In this document: in pieces, positions 49,363 through 60,057 of the stretch
How the letters are laid out: the number at the start of each line of letters is the position of its first letter
How positions within the stretch are numbered: the first letter of the stretch is position 1
Assembly (NCBI GenBank): GCA_038245725.1
Contig: JBBRSD010000005.1
Location: 62,001-126,000, forward strand
Reading direction: 5' to 3'
Source of the DNA: JBBRSD01 sp038245725
Lineage (GTDB): Bacteria; Actinomycetota; Coriobacteriia; Anaerosomatales; JAAXUF01
DNA: 64,000 nt
The notes under the pieces: model-generated
Database searches by the model: none
What the model saw: only the letters and a program-made list of their open reading frames with translations
What the model was told of the DNA's origin: nothing
Position numbers and translations under genes: made by a program

Positions 49363-50223
49363 GTGGAGGGTACAGCTACCGCAGCAGCACAGGCCGTCGG
49401 GCACAGCCCATTTGCCCTGCTACCCGACCAGGTCGATGAACTTCTCCGCTCTCTCGGGACGCTCAATGTGAACGGTGAGCCCTATGGGGCCAACCGATTC
49501 GTCCTCACGAACTACACCTTCTTCATGCTCCTCGCCTTGGTCCTTCTCGGAATCGTCTTCTTCTTCGCGGTGAAGAAGCTTTCTCTTGTTCCCCACAACA
49601 GGCTCTCCAACGGCGTGGAAGCGATGGCTGATTTCGTTCGCAACGATATTGCCGCGTCTCAGATCGGCCATGGTAGCGACAAGTACTTCCCGTTCCTGGC
49701 GACGGTCTTCTTCTTCATTCTCTTCAATAACATTCTCGGCCTCATACCTGGATGCAAGCCGGGTACCGGCACCATGGGCGTGACCGTCGCGCTATCGACC
49801 CTGGTGTTCGGGGTCTTTAACGCGGTGGGCTTCAAGGAGCAAGGTTTCTTCGGGTACCTCAAGAGTTTCGCACCCAAGGGCGTGCCGTTTCCGATCAACC
49901 TGCTGGTGTGGGCGATTGAGGTCCTGTCAGCGTTCCTCAGGGTCCTCACGCTCTCAGTCCGTCTCTTTGCCAACATGTACGCCGGACACATCATTCTCGG
50001 CATCTTCGCGATTCTCACCGCGCTGTTCACCGAGCCGCTGATCGCGGCGATTCGGACGGGTAGCGGCCTAGGTGGCGCGGCTCTGGGTGCACTTCCGTCG
50101 ATCCTTTGGATCGCGTTGATGACAGCGCTCTACGCGATGGAGGTTCTCGTCGCGGTACTTCAAGCGTATGTGTTCACGCTCTTGAGCGCGGTCTACATAG
50201 GAATCGCAGCTCACGAGCACTAG
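49363..50223 (+). CDS. atpB: ATP synthase F0 subunit a
   Basis: The 286-aa subunit forms the proton channel against the c-ring. The essential arginine lies in LSVRLFANMYAGHIILG (about 202-218), and helices 5 and 6 follow with ALYAMEVLVAVLQAYVFTLL. Several N-terminal helices are present. GTG 49363 follows GAGGAGATAGC. Length is normal. Confidence 0.95.
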   Translation: MEGTATAAAQAVGHSPFALLPDQVDELLRSLGTLNVNGEPYGANRFVLTNYTFFMLLALVLLGIVFFFAVKKLSLVPHNRLSNGVEAMADFVRNDIAASQIGHGSDKYFPFLATVFFFILFNNILGLIPGCKPGTGTMGVTVALSTLVFGVFNAVGFKEQGFFGYLKSFAPKGVPFPINLLVWAIEVLSAFLRVLTLSVRLFANMYAGHIILGIFAILTALFTEPLIAAIRTGSGLGGAALGALPSILWIALMTALYAMEVLVAVLQAYVFTLLSAVYIGIAAHEH

Positions 50224-50315
50224 GGACGGCACGATCGTCGACGGTGCGTCGGCGTCTGAATGAACTGGACAGAGTTCAGGTCAAGAAGGACCTGGACCGG
50301 TAACAAGGAGGAATT

Positions 50316-50510
50316 GTGAACGTAATCGGTTACGGTCTCGCCGTCATCGGCGCCAGTCTGGCCATCGGTATGGCCGGAGGCAAGGCTGCTGAAGCCACCG
50401 CTCGCCAGCCCGAAGTGGCCGGTCGCGTCTTCACCCTATTCATCCTGGCGGCCGCGTTCGCCGAGGCACTCGCGCTGCTCGGATTCGTGCTTGCGCTCAT
50501 CGTGAAGTAG
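50316..50510 (+). CDS. atpE: ATP synthase F0 subunit c
   Basis: The 64-aa two-helix hairpin has the polar loop ARQPE (29-33) and the ion-binding glutamate at residue 50 in FAEALALLG. The residues around it (E-A-L rather than E-S-T or E-T-Y) and the lack of the Na+-type glutamine in helix 1 fit a proton-driven ring. It is slightly shorter than the typical 70-80 aa. AAGGAGG gives a strong ribosome site before GTG 50316, in line with the high amounts of subunit c needed; a stop codon lies just upstream, so the start is certain. Confidence 0.95.
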   Translation: MNVIGYGLAVIGASLAIGMAGGKAAEATARQPEVAGRVFTLFILAAAFAEALALLGFVLALIVK

Positions 50511-50547
50511 CTCGGCACTTATTCCTTCGTGCACTGGAGGTAGTGCC

Positions 50548-51048
50548 GTGAAAGCGATCATCCCGAACATAGCGGAGCTCATCCCCGCGCTTATAGCGTT
50601 TGGCTTCATCTACCTGCTGCTCAACAAGTTCGCGTGGCCGGCTATCCTCGGCATGCTCGACAAGCGCGCTGAGACTATTCGGGAAGGCCTCGAGCGTGTC
50701 GAGTCCGCACGGATCGAGGCAGAGCGCCTGCTCGCGGAGTACCGCCAGACGATGGCCGAGGCCCGCAAGGAGGCCGGCGTCATCATGCAGCAGGCCAAGC
50801 AGTCGGCTGAGGTGACTCGTCTCGAGTCGTCCGCAAAGGCGCAGGTCGAGTACGACGGCATGCTGGAGAAGGCACGTGAGGCCATCGAGGGCGAGAAGCG
50901 CGCTGCAATCGCGCAACTGCAGAGTTCTGCAGCCGATCTCACGATCGCCATCGCCAGCAAGCTCATCGGCTCGGAGCTGAGCGACGAGCAGCACCTGAAG
51001 GTCGTCGAGAAGTACCTCGCCGAGGCGGGCAGCCTCAATGCGAACTAG
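50548..51048 (+). CDS. atpF: ATP synthase F0 subunit b
   Basis: The 166-aa stator subunit has one N-terminal membrane helix (about 9-27; LIPALIAFGFIYLLLNKFAWP) and a long charged coiled coil rich in Glu, Ala, Arg and Lys. CTGGAGGT precedes GTG 50548. The 3' end overlaps atpH by 11 bp. A single b-type gene is present, so the stator is a homodimer. Confidence 0.95.
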   Translation: MKAIIPNIAELIPALIAFGFIYLLLNKFAWPAILGMLDKRAETIREGLERVESARIEAERLLAEYRQTMAEARKEAGVIMQQAKQSAEVTRLESSAKAQVEYDGMLEKAREAIEGEKRAAIAQLQSSAADLTIAIASKLIGSELSDEQHLKVVEKYLAEAGSLNAN

Positions 51049-51607
51049 CAGGACGCTCGCAAAGCAGCTTGCCGCGGCATACGCGAACGCCCTCTTTGAG
51101 GCGGCCGCTCACGACGATATCGTCGATGAGATGCACCTGCAGCTGGAGGCGGTGCAGCGACTCGTTCGTGCCACGGCGCCGCTGCGCGACGCGCTGACCG
51201 ATGACGCCGCCACGGCGAGCCAGCGTGCGGCCACGATCTCCGGCGTCTTCGCAGGGCTGAATCCCGCGGTAATCTCGGTTCTTGCACTCATGGCCGAGCG
51301 CGACAACTTCGACCTGCTTTCGCGAGTGGTCGAGGAGTATGGTCGCGTGGCCGAGGAGAAGCGCGGTATCGCGGCGGTCGACGTGACCACGGCGGTCACC
51401 CTCTCCGACGCGCTCCGGGCGTCCATAATCACCAAGCTCACAGCCGATCTCGGCAAAGGCGTCGTCCTGCGCGAGAAGGTCGATCCGTCGATCATCGGCG
51501 GCATCATCCTTGACACGCATGGGCAGCGGATCGATGCCAGTATTGCGTCTCAGCTCGAGAACGCCCGTCAGGTGCTCTCGATCGCACACACAGGAGGTGA
51601 AGCGTAA
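51038..51607 (+). CDS. atpH: ATP synthase F1 subunit delta
   Basis: The 189-aa protein links the b dimer to the alpha subunits. It has the helical N-terminal domain with AKQLAAAYANALFEAA (about 8-23) and the C-terminal region with GVVLREKVDPSIIGGIILDT (about 144-163), the family signature. It overlaps atpF, and atpA begins directly after its stop with GGAGGTGA inside its last codons. Confidence 0.95.
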   Translation: MRTSRTLAKQLAAAYANALFEAAAHDDIVDEMHLQLEAVQRLVRATAPLRDALTDDAATASQRAATISGVFAGLNPAVISVLALMAERDNFDLLSRVVEEYGRVAEEKRGIAAVDVTTAVTLSDALRASIITKLTADLGKGVVLREKVDPSIIGGIILDTHGQRIDASIASQLENARQVLSIAHTGGEA

Positions 51608-53218
<1,611 letters not shown>

Positions 53219-53227
53219 GGGCAACCA

Positions 53228-54124
53228 ATGGCGACTCTGCGCGATATCAAGAACCGCATCGGCAGCGTCCAATCGACGCGGCAGATCACGCGAACCATGG
53301 AGATGGTCGCGACTGCCAAGCTGAAGAGGGCACAGACGCGTATCGAGAATGCGCGGCCCTACGCGCTTGCGATGGCCGAGGTTCTCGGCAACGTCGTTCG
53401 CAACGTCGGCGACGTCACCCACCCGCTGCTCGAGGTCCGGGAAGATCGCCGTCGCGTCTGCGTCGTGTCGATCGTTTCCGACAGGGGTTTCGCGGGAGCG
53501 TTCAACAGCAACATCATCCGCATGACGGAGGGCCTGCTCCGCGATTTCAAGAGTCAGGGGATCGAGACCGAGCTCATCACGGCAGGCAAGAAGCTCGTCG
53601 CGTACTTCCGTTATCGCGGCGTCGAGCCCGCAGTCGCGCTGTCTGGCAATTCGGACAAGCCGTCGCTCGCGGATGCACGCTCGATCGCGGCGCACGTGAT
53701 GCGTGAGTACGAGAGCGAGTCGATCGACGCGGTCTACATCCTCTTCAACCGCTTCAAGAACGTCGCCGATCAGGTGCCCGAGACCCATCAGCTTCTGCCG
53801 ATCGAGCACAGCGTGCTCGAGCAGGCCCAGTCCGACGTCGAGGCCAGCGGCATCGCCGCTTCGTATCTCTACGAGCCTTCGGGTTCGGAGGTGCTCGCAC
53901 AGCTTCTTCCGGCCTACGTCGAGGCGCTCATCTACCGCTCGATGCTCGAGTCCGCAGCCGCCGAACAGGGCGCGCGACGCACCGCGATGAAGTCGGCCAC
54001 AGACAACGCGTCCGACATGATCACGACGCTGACTCGCAGCTACAACCGTGCACGTCAGGACGCGATCTCGACTGAGATCGCCGAGATCGTCGGCGGGGCA
54101 GCGGCGCAGGAGGACCAGGGATAG
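53228..54124 (+). CDS. atpG: ATP synthase F1 subunit gamma
   Basis: The 298-aa central shaft begins MATLRDIKNRIGSVQSTRQI with ITRTMEMVATAKLKRAQ (about 20-36) and ends with the matching C-terminal coil, AMKSATDNASDMITTLTRSYNRARQD. The two coils form the rotor stalk. The gene is 9 bp after atpA and is followed directly by atpD. Confidence 0.96.
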   Translation: MATLRDIKNRIGSVQSTRQITRTMEMVATAKLKRAQTRIENARPYALAMAEVLGNVVRNVGDVTHPLLEVREDRRRVCVVSIVSDRGFAGAFNSNIIRMTEGLLRDFKSQGIETELITAGKKLVAYFRYRGVEPAVALSGNSDKPSLADARSIAAHVMREYESESIDAVYILFNRFKNVADQVPETHQLLPIEHSVLEQAQSDVEASGIAASYLYEPSGSEVLAQLLPAYVEALIYRSMLESAAAEQGARRTAMKSATDNASDMITTLTRSYNRARQDAISTEIAEIVGGAAAQEDQG

Positions 54125-55555
54125 ATGGCAGCTACAGAGAAGGATTCCGCTATGAACGTTGGACGCATCATCCGCGTCGTGGGCCCGGTCATCGACGTCG
54201 AGTTCCCGCCGGACGGCATGCCCTCGATCTACAACGCGCTGACAATCGATGGTAGCACCGAGATGGGCGAGATACACCTCCTTCTCGAGGTCGAGCAGCA
54301 CCTCGAGGGCGGTGTGGTCCGCGCGGTCGCTATGGACTCCACTGACGGAGTGACCCGCGGCATGGAGGTTCTCGACACGGGCGCCCCCATGCAGATGCCG
54401 GTCGGTCCGGAGACGCTCGGCCACATCTGGTCGGTCACCGGCAAGTGCATCGACGGTGAGACCGTCGAGGTCAAGCAGACCTACCCGATTCACCGTTCGG
54501 CCCCGTCCTACGACGAGCTCGAGCCGACCACGGTCATCTTCGAGACCGGCATCAAGGTCGTCGATCTGCTCGAGCCCTACATCAAAGGCGGCAAGACGGG
54601 CCTGTTCGGCGGCGCCGGCGTTGGCAAGACGGTCATCATCATGGAGCTCATCAACAACCTCGCACAGGCGCATGGCGGCACGTCGGTGTTCACCGGCGTG
54701 GGCGAGCGCACGCGTGAAGGCACCGACCTCTGGATCGAGATGAAAGAGTCGGGCGTCATCGAGAAGACCGTGCTCGTCTACGGTCAGATGAACGAGCCTC
54801 CCGGAGCGCGCCTGCGCGTCGGCCTTGCTGGCCTCACCGCCTGCGAGTACTTCCGTGACCAGGGCCAAGACGTCCTCCTGTTCATCGACAACATCTTCCG
54901 CTTCACTCAGGCCGGCTCCGAGGTCTCCGCGCTTCTCGGCCGCATGCCTTCGGCAGCTGGATACCAGCCCACGCTCGCAACTGAGATGGGCGACCTGCAG
55001 GAGCGCATCACGTCGACCAAGACCGGTTCGATCACGTCGGTCCAGGCCATCTACGTCCCGGCCGACGACATCACCGACCCGGCGCCCGCAACGGCGTTCA
55101 CCCACCTCGACGCGACGACGGTTCTCTCGCGTGGCATCGCCGAGATGGGCATCTACCCGGCAGTCGATCCGCTCGAGTCCTCCTCGCGCGCGCTTGACCC
55201 GAGCGTCGTCGGCGAGGAGCACTACCGTGTCGCTCGCGAGGTGCAGCGCGTTTTGCAGCGCAACAAGGACCTCCAGGACATCATCGCCATCCTCGGCATG
55301 GACGAGCTCTCCGAGGAGGACAAGCTCACCGTCGCGCGTGCGCGCCGGATGCAGCAGTTCCTTTCGCAGCCGTTCTTCGTCGCGTCGCAGTTCACGGGCA
55401 TGGAGGGCAAGTACGTCAAGCTCGAGGACACAATCAAGGGCTTCGACATGATCGCCTCTGGTCAGTGCGACGACGTTCCCGAGCAAGCGTTCCGTTACGT
55501 CGGCACTATCGAGGAAGCCCTCGAAAAGGCCGCCTCACTGGCAGCCGAGGTATAA
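54125..55555 (+). CDS. atpD: ATP synthase F1 subunit beta
   Basis: The 476-aa catalytic subunit has the P-loop GGAGVGKTVIIMEL (about 160-173), GERTREGTDLWIEM with the catalytic Glu, VLLFIDNIFRFTQAGSEVSALLGR (read in parts) and the DELSEEDK motif bound by inhibitors and gamma. ATG 54125 follows the atpG stop directly; ATG 54152 nine codons later is an alternative that would match the usual family start. Confidence 0.97.
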   Translation: MAATEKDSAMNVGRIIRVVGPVIDVEFPPDGMPSIYNALTIDGSTEMGEIHLLLEVEQHLEGGVVRAVAMDSTDGVTRGMEVLDTGAPMQMPVGPETLGHIWSVTGKCIDGETVEVKQTYPIHRSAPSYDELEPTTVIFETGIKVVDLLEPYIKGGKTGLFGGAGVGKTVIIMELINNLAQAHGGTSVFTGVGERTREGTDLWIEMKESGVIEKTVLVYGQMNEPPGARLRVGLAGLTACEYFRDQGQDVLLFIDNIFRFTQAGSEVSALLGRMPSAAGYQPTLATEMGDLQERITSTKTGSITSVQAIYVPADDITDPAPATAFTHLDATTVLSRGIAEMGIYPAVDPLESSSRALDPSVVGEEHYRVAREVQRVLQRNKDLQDIIAILGMDELSEEDKLTVARARRMQQFLSQPFFVASQFTGMEGKYVKLEDTIKGFDMIASGQCDDVPEQAFRYVGTIEEALEKAASLAAEV

Positions 55556-55564
55556 GGAGCAACC

Positions 55565-55990
55565 ATGGCAGGAACGCTCCTGTGCGAAATAGTGACGCCG
55601 GAAAGCATCCTCTACACCAATGAGGTGCAGATGGTCGTGGCTACGACGACGACTGGCGAGATCGGCGTTCTGCCGATGCACGTGCCCATCGTCGCGACGC
55701 TGGTACCAGGCGAGATTCGCCTGCGTTTTGGCGAGAAACCGACGGACTGGGAGTCCTTTTCCATCTCCGGCGGTTACATCGAAGTCCACGAGGACAAGGT
55801 CATCGTCCTAGCGGACAACGCCGTGGCAGTGTCGAAGATCGACGCGGTCCGTGCCAAAGAGTCCCTCGACCTGATCGAGGAGCGTCTCGCGAGTCTTCCG
55901 CCCGAGGCCGAAGATGAGCGCGAAGAGATGATTCGCGACCTGAGCTGGCATCAGATTCAGCTAAAGGCCGTCGAAAAGCGCCAGTCTTAG
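55565..55990 (+). CDS. atpC: ATP synthase F1 subunit epsilon
   Basis: The 141-aa subunit regulates and couples rotation. It has the N-terminal beta sandwich (LLCEIVTPESILYTNEVQMV, GEIGVLPMHVPIVATL, FSISGGYIEVHEDKVIVLAD) and a C-terminal two-helix part (about 90-141). AAGGAGCAACC precedes the ATG. It closes the operon; a GC-rich hairpin follows at 56016. Confidence 0.95.
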   Translation: MAGTLLCEIVTPESILYTNEVQMVVATTTTGEIGVLPMHVPIVATLVPGEIRLRFGEKPTDWESFSISGGYIEVHEDKVIVLADNAVAVSKIDAVRAKESLDLIEERLASLPPEAEDEREEMIRDLSWHQIQLKAVEKRQS

Positions 55991-56015
55991 CTGGTATATG
56001 GACGACGTGCACGAC

Positions 56016-56051
56016 CGGGGGTGGGCTCGCTATGAGGCGGGTCCGCCCCCG
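56016..56051 (+). terminator. Hairpin after the atp operon
   Basis: CGGGGGTGGGC and GTCCGCCCCCG form an 11-pair stem with two G-U pairs and a 14-base loop, 26 bases after atpC. There is no clear T-run. Confidence 0.45.
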
Positions 56052-56124
56052 ATGTGTTATCCGAAGGTCACGGCAGCGTGACGCAGAGGCCGAGAGCTGC
56101 AGAGGGTAGAGTATCCTGTCAAAC

Positions 56125-57384
56125 ATGGAATCCATCATCGTCCGCGGCGGCCGGAATCTCTCCGGGACGGTCCGCGTTGAAGGCGCGAAGAACTCAGCGC
56201 TCAAACTCATGGCAGCGGCGCTACTTGCCCCCGGCGTGTCGCGTATCACCAACGTCCCCGACATCGCCGATGTCGAGGTGATGTCTGAGGTGCTTGCCGG
56301 CCTCGGAGCAAAGGTGATGCGGTCGGATCACGCCCTTGAGGTCGACGCGACGACGCTTTCGAGTTTCGAAGCGCCCTACGAGATGGTCGCGCAGATGCGC
56401 GCGTCGATCGCCGTGCTCGGGCCGCTCGTTGCTCGGCACGGACAAGCGCGCGTCGCGATGCCGGGCGGCTGCAACATCGGCTCGCGCAAGATCGACATGC
56501 ACATCACCGGGCTGACCGAGCTCGGGGTCGAGATTCGCACCGGGCACGGCTTCATCGAAGCGATCGCCCCTGTCGGGGGGCTGCACGGAGCGCACGTCAT
56601 GCTCGACTTCCCCAGCGTCGGCGCGACCGAGAACCTGCTCATGGCGGCTGTCGTCGCCAACGGCACAACGGTCATCGAGAACGCGGCTCGCGAGCCTGAG
56701 ATCGTCGACTTGGTCGACTTCCTCACCGGGATGGGTGCGAGGATCTCCGGCGGCGGGTCACCTACGCTCACGGTAGAAGGCGTCGCGGCTCTGCACCCCG
56801 TCGAGCATCGTGTCGTCGGCGATCGTATCGAAGCTGGCACGTTCATCGTAGCCGGCGCGCTGACCGGCGGTCCCGTCACTGTGACCGGATTCGATCCGAC
56901 ACACCTTGAGCTCGTGCTCACCAAGCTGGAGCAGGCCGGCTGCCTCGTGAGCGTTTTCGATGAGGGCGTCACCGTCCAGCGGCGCGAACGCGCGCGGGCC
57001 GTCGACGTCCAGACGCTGCCGTACCCGGGCTTTCCCACCGACATGCAGGCACAGTTCATGGCGCTCATGGCGATCGCGGACGGAAACAGCATCATCACCG
57101 AGAACGTTTTCGAGAATCGCTTCATGTTCGCCGATGAGATCGGCCGCATGGGCGCCGATATCCGCATCGAGAGCCACCACGCGCTCGTGCGAGGACTTCC
57201 CCAGCTCTCGGGCGCGCCGGTGCGCTGCACCGACCTGCGCGGGGGAGCGGCGCTCGTGATAGCCGCACTCATCGCCGACGGTGAGACTGCGATCGGAGAT
57301 ATCTACCACATCGATCGCGGTTACGAACGCTTCGTCGACAAGCTCGCACTTCTCGGCGCCGATATCGAGCGCATCGCTAGTTGA
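56125..57384 (+). CDS. murA: UDP-N-acetylglucosamine 1-carboxyvinyltransferase
   Basis: The 419-aa enzyme adds enolpyruvate from PEP to UDP-GlcNAc, the first committed step of peptidoglycan synthesis. It opens with GGRNLSGTVRVEGAKNSALK, where K22 and N23 contact substrate. The loop MPGGCNIGSR holds the catalytic Cys116, so it is of the fosfomycin-sensitive cysteine type. PYPGFPTDMQAQFMAL and ENVFENRFMFADE are further signatures. It follows atpC, an arrangement common in this group and in other Gram-positives. Confidence 0.96.
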   Translation: MESIIVRGGRNLSGTVRVEGAKNSALKLMAAALLAPGVSRITNVPDIADVEVMSEVLAGLGAKVMRSDHALEVDATTLSSFEAPYEMVAQMRASIAVLGPLVARHGQARVAMPGGCNIGSRKIDMHITGLTELGVEIRTGHGFIEAIAPVGGLHGAHVMLDFPSVGATENLLMAAVVANGTTVIENAAREPEIVDLVDFLTGMGARISGGGSPTLTVEGVAALHPVEHRVVGDRIEAGTFIVAGALTGGPVTVTGFDPTHLELVLTKLEQAGCLVSVFDEGVTVQRRERARAVDVQTLPYPGFPTDMQAQFMALMAIADGNSIITENVFENRFMFADEIGRMGADIRIESHHALVRGLPQLSGAPVRCTDLRGGAALVIAALIADGETAIGDIYHIDRGYERFVDKLALLGADIERIAS

Positions 57385-57421
57385 CGGCTGCACAGTCCAC
57401 TCGTCAGGTGAGGGAGACATC

Positions 57422-57844
57422 ATGTTAGACAAGGCGGCGATCGAAGCCATCATTCCGCACCGTGATCCCTTCTTGCTGGTCGATCGCGTGCTTGCGCACG
57501 AACCTGGCGTCTCAGCCGTGGGTGAGCTCGACGTGCGCGAGACGGCGTTTTGGGTGCCCGGCCACTTCCCCCAGTATGCTGTGATGCCTGGCGTGCTCAT
57601 CGTCGAGGCGCTCGCGCAGGCGGGAGCGGTAGCGCTGCTCTCTCTGCCCGAGAATCGCGGAAGGCTCGCGTTCTTCGCCGGCATCGACAAGGTGCGCTTC
57701 AAGCGCCAGGTCGTGCCCGGGGAGACGTTGAAGCTCGAGTGCACCATCATCAAGACGCGCGGGCCGATCGGTTTCGGAGAAGCTAGGGCAACGGTCGACG
57801 GTGTGCTTGTGTGCTCGGGTGAGCTCATGTTCGCGTTAAAGTAG
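57422..57844 (+). CDS. fabZ: 3-hydroxyacyl-[acyl-carrier-protein] dehydratase
   Basis: The 140-aa hotdog-fold enzyme dehydrates hydroxyacyl-ACP in fatty acid elongation. The catalytic His48 lies in PGHFPQYAVMPGVLIVEALAQ, with Glu62 the second active residue. IPHRDPFLLVDRV (about 11-23) is the usual N-terminal signature. GAGGGAG precedes the ATG at 57422. murA-fabZ pairing agrees with envelope biogenesis. Confidence 0.95.
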   Translation: MLDKAAIEAIIPHRDPFLLVDRVLAHEPGVSAVGELDVRETAFWVPGHFPQYAVMPGVLIVEALAQAGAVALLSLPENRGRLAFFAGIDKVRFKRQVVPGETLKLECTIIKTRGPIGFGEARATVDGVLVCSGELMFALK

Positions 57845-57884
57845 ACTCTTCGCATCACGTCACAACCCCTCTGCCACGAGAACG

Positions 57885-59189
57885 GTGTTGACCATGCAGT
57901 TCGAAAAGCGTCTGCAGGATGGAAGCGCCGTCTTCGGCGTAGTGGGCCTTGGCTACGTGGGTCTGCCTCTTGCCATAGAGATGGCCAAGTCCGGGCATCG
58001 GGTCGTCGGCATGGAGATCTCCGCGGACAAGGTCGCATTGATAAACGCGGGTAGAAGCCACATCCCTGATGTTCCGAGCGAGGACGTGGCCGCCCTTGTC
58101 GGGGCAGGGATGCTTGAGGCGACCGGCGACTTCAGCCGCGCGAGCGAATGCGATGCGATTGTTATCTGCGTTCCGACGCCGCTTGACGCCATGAAGGAGC
58201 CCGACACCAGCTTCATGGAGAGCGCCGCGCATATGATCGCGCCGCACCTGCGCGAGGGGGTACTCGTGACCCTCGAGTCCACCACCTATCCGGGAACCAC
58301 CGAGGAGGTCGTGCAGCCCATCCTGGAGACATCCGGTCTGAAGGTGGGAGACGGCATGTCGCTCGCCTTCTCCCCTGAGCGTATCGATCCCGGGAACGCG
58401 GTCTACCAGACGCGCAACACGCCCAAGATCGTAGGAGGCGTCACGCCGCGCTGCACCGCTCACGCCAAAGCCTTCTACGAGCGCTTCATCGACACTGTGG
58501 TGCCCGTCTCCTCCACACGTGCCGCGGAGATGACGAAGCTGCTTGAGAACATCTTCCGCTGTGTGAACATCGCGCTCATGAACGAGCTCCTGCAGGTGTC
58601 CGAGCGCATGGGAATCAACATCTGGGAAGTCGTCGAGGCCGCCAAGACCAAGCCATTCGGCTTCATGCCCTTCCTGCCGGGTCCGGGCCTTGGCGGTCAC
58701 TGCATCCCGATCGACCCCTTCTACCTCTCGTGGAAGGCGCGTCAGTTCGACATCCACGCCGAGTTCATCGAGCTTGCGGGCAAGACGAACGAAGCGATGC
58801 CGTACTACGTCGTGCAAAGACTCATGACCGCGCTCAACGAGCACCGCAAGCCACTCGCCGGATCGCGGGTGCTGCTACTGGGAGTCGCATACAAGGCTGA
58901 CATCGACGATATGCGTGAGTCTCCGGCGCTCAAAATCTCCGAACTCCTCTTCGAGCGGGGCGCGGAGGTCGTGTATCACGACCCGTTCGTCCCAGAATTC
59001 ACGACGCGCGAGACCTTGTGCTCGTCTGTGGACCTGACCGCGGAAGAAGTCGCTTCGGCCGACGCCGTCGTTGTCGTGACGAACCACAGCAACATCGATT
59101 ACGACCTTGTGGTTCGATCAGCAAAGCTCGTCCTCGACACCCGCAATGCGATGAAGGCGTTCGACGACTCAAAGGTGGTGCTGCTCTAG
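57885..59189 (+). CDS. Nucleotide-sugar dehydrogenase (WbpA/WecC type)
   Basis: The 434-aa enzyme oxidises the C6 hydroxyl of a UDP-sugar to a carboxylate, using NAD. The Rossmann motif is GVVGLGYVGLPLA (about 18-30). The central helix and catalytic region includes KLLENIFRCVNIALMNE and FLPGPGLGGHCIPIDPFYLS with the catalytic cysteine at about 266. The F-x-P-G-P-G-x-G-G-H-C-I-P-I-D-P-F-Y-L block resembles UDP-GlcNAc/ManNAc 6-dehydrogenases more than UDP-glucose enzymes. The start may be GTG 57885 or ATG 57894. The acyltransferase gene follows by one base. Confidence 0.9.
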   Translation: MLTMQFEKRLQDGSAVFGVVGLGYVGLPLAIEMAKSGHRVVGMEISADKVALINAGRSHIPDVPSEDVAALVGAGMLEATGDFSRASECDAIVICVPTPLDAMKEPDTSFMESAAHMIAPHLREGVLVTLESTTYPGTTEEVVQPILETSGLKVGDGMSLAFSPERIDPGNAVYQTRNTPKIVGGVTPRCTAHAKAFYERFIDTVVPVSSTRAAEMTKLLENIFRCVNIALMNELLQVSERMGINIWEVVEAAKTKPFGFMPFLPGPGLGGHCIPIDPFYLSWKARQFDIHAEFIELAGKTNEAMPYYVVQRLMTALNEHRKPLAGSRVLLLGVAYKADIDDMRESPALKISELLFERGAEVVYHDPFVPEFTTRETLCSSVDLTAEEVASADAVVVVTNHSNIDYDLVVRSAKLVLDTRNAMKAFDDSKVVLL

Positions 59190-59190
59190 C

Positions 59191-59751
59191 ATGTCAGCAT
59201 ACGTGCATCCGGCCGCCGTCGTAGGAGAGAACTTCCAGCCAGCCCCGTTCACTCTCATTGATGCCGAGGTGAGCGTCGGCGCCCACGTCATCACCGGCTC
59301 CTTCGTGCACCTGCGCTACGGCGCGAGCGTGGGCGATAGGGTGCTCGTCGGCGACCACGTGACGGTACATGATGGAGCGGTCGTCGGGGCGGGGAGCGTC
59401 ATCGGCGACGGCTGCGTCATCGGACGCCGCCCGGTCACGCCTGTTCGAGCATCCGCCGGGGGTGCGCTCCACGGTACTGTTCTCGGAGAGAAGTGCATCG
59501 TGGGAGCCAACGTGGTGATCGGCGCAGCCACAATCCTCTCCGATTCGGTCATCCTCGGAGATGGAGCGTGCGTCGCCGAGCAGTGCTCACTTGGTGAAGG
59601 CTGCCGCGTTGGCGCGAGCGTCGCTATGGGTCGAGGAGTGACCGTTGCGGCGGGCGTGACGATCGGCAGCGGCGCTTTCATCGGCGAGGGAGTTGCGGTC
59701 GACGGAGACGTTCCCGCAGCCTCCGTCGTGTGTGCCGGTTCCGACGATTGA
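59191..59751 (+). CDS. Hexapeptide-repeat acyltransferase (LpxA/WbpD-like)
   Basis: The 186-aa protein is a left-handed beta helix, with about ten imperfect hexapeptide units (patterns such as VGDRVLVGDHVTVHDGAVVG and VIGDGCVIG). It starts MSAYVHPAAVVGEN, the typical opening. Such enzymes add acetyl or other acyl groups to nucleotide sugars. The gene lies one base after the dehydrogenase, so the pair likely builds an N-acylated uronic acid for a wall polymer, as WbpA/WbpD do. The usual catalytic histidine is probably among H34-H56, but I cannot fix it. Confidence 0.8.
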   Translation: MSAYVHPAAVVGENFQPAPFTLIDAEVSVGAHVITGSFVHLRYGASVGDRVLVGDHVTVHDGAVVGAGSVIGDGCVIGRRPVTPVRASAGGALHGTVLGEKCIVGANVVIGAATILSDSVILGDGACVAEQCSLGEGCRVGASVAMGRGVTVAAGVTIGSGAFIGEGVAVDGDVPAASVVCAGSDD

Positions 59752-60057
59752 CGTCGTCTCGCGTGCATGGAGGCGGCAACGGCTCGGCCACATGCCGTCA
59801 CGGGCGTGCCGCCGGGCCATCAAACTGAATAAGGATCTGGATCGCGCGGCACCTCCGGAGGTTCGATCCGACGGCCGACGGCACGTCGCTCCGGTTTCGC
59901 GGCGCACTTCAGTCAGGTATTGTTCTCCCTCTAGGGGATGGTCCGATCGTCGCCTAGATACGCAAGCTCGACAGATTGTCGAGCACCGAAGATGAGCTCG
60001 CTGACGCCATATCTGTGAGGGTAGTCGGCTAGCATGGAAGGCTCGGACACATAGCGC
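59752..60057. other. Intergenic region, 306 bp
   Basis: No frame with gene-like features and no strong terminator are visible here. The segment separates the sugar-modifying pair from the LCP gene and presumably holds the LCP promoter, but I could not assign a -35/-10 pair. Confidence 0.5.

Noticed and set aside
50316..50510. Sodium-dependent ATP synthase c subunit
   Set aside because: The residues next to Glu50 (A-L-A-L) and in helix 1 do not match the Na+ ligands; a proton type is more likely.
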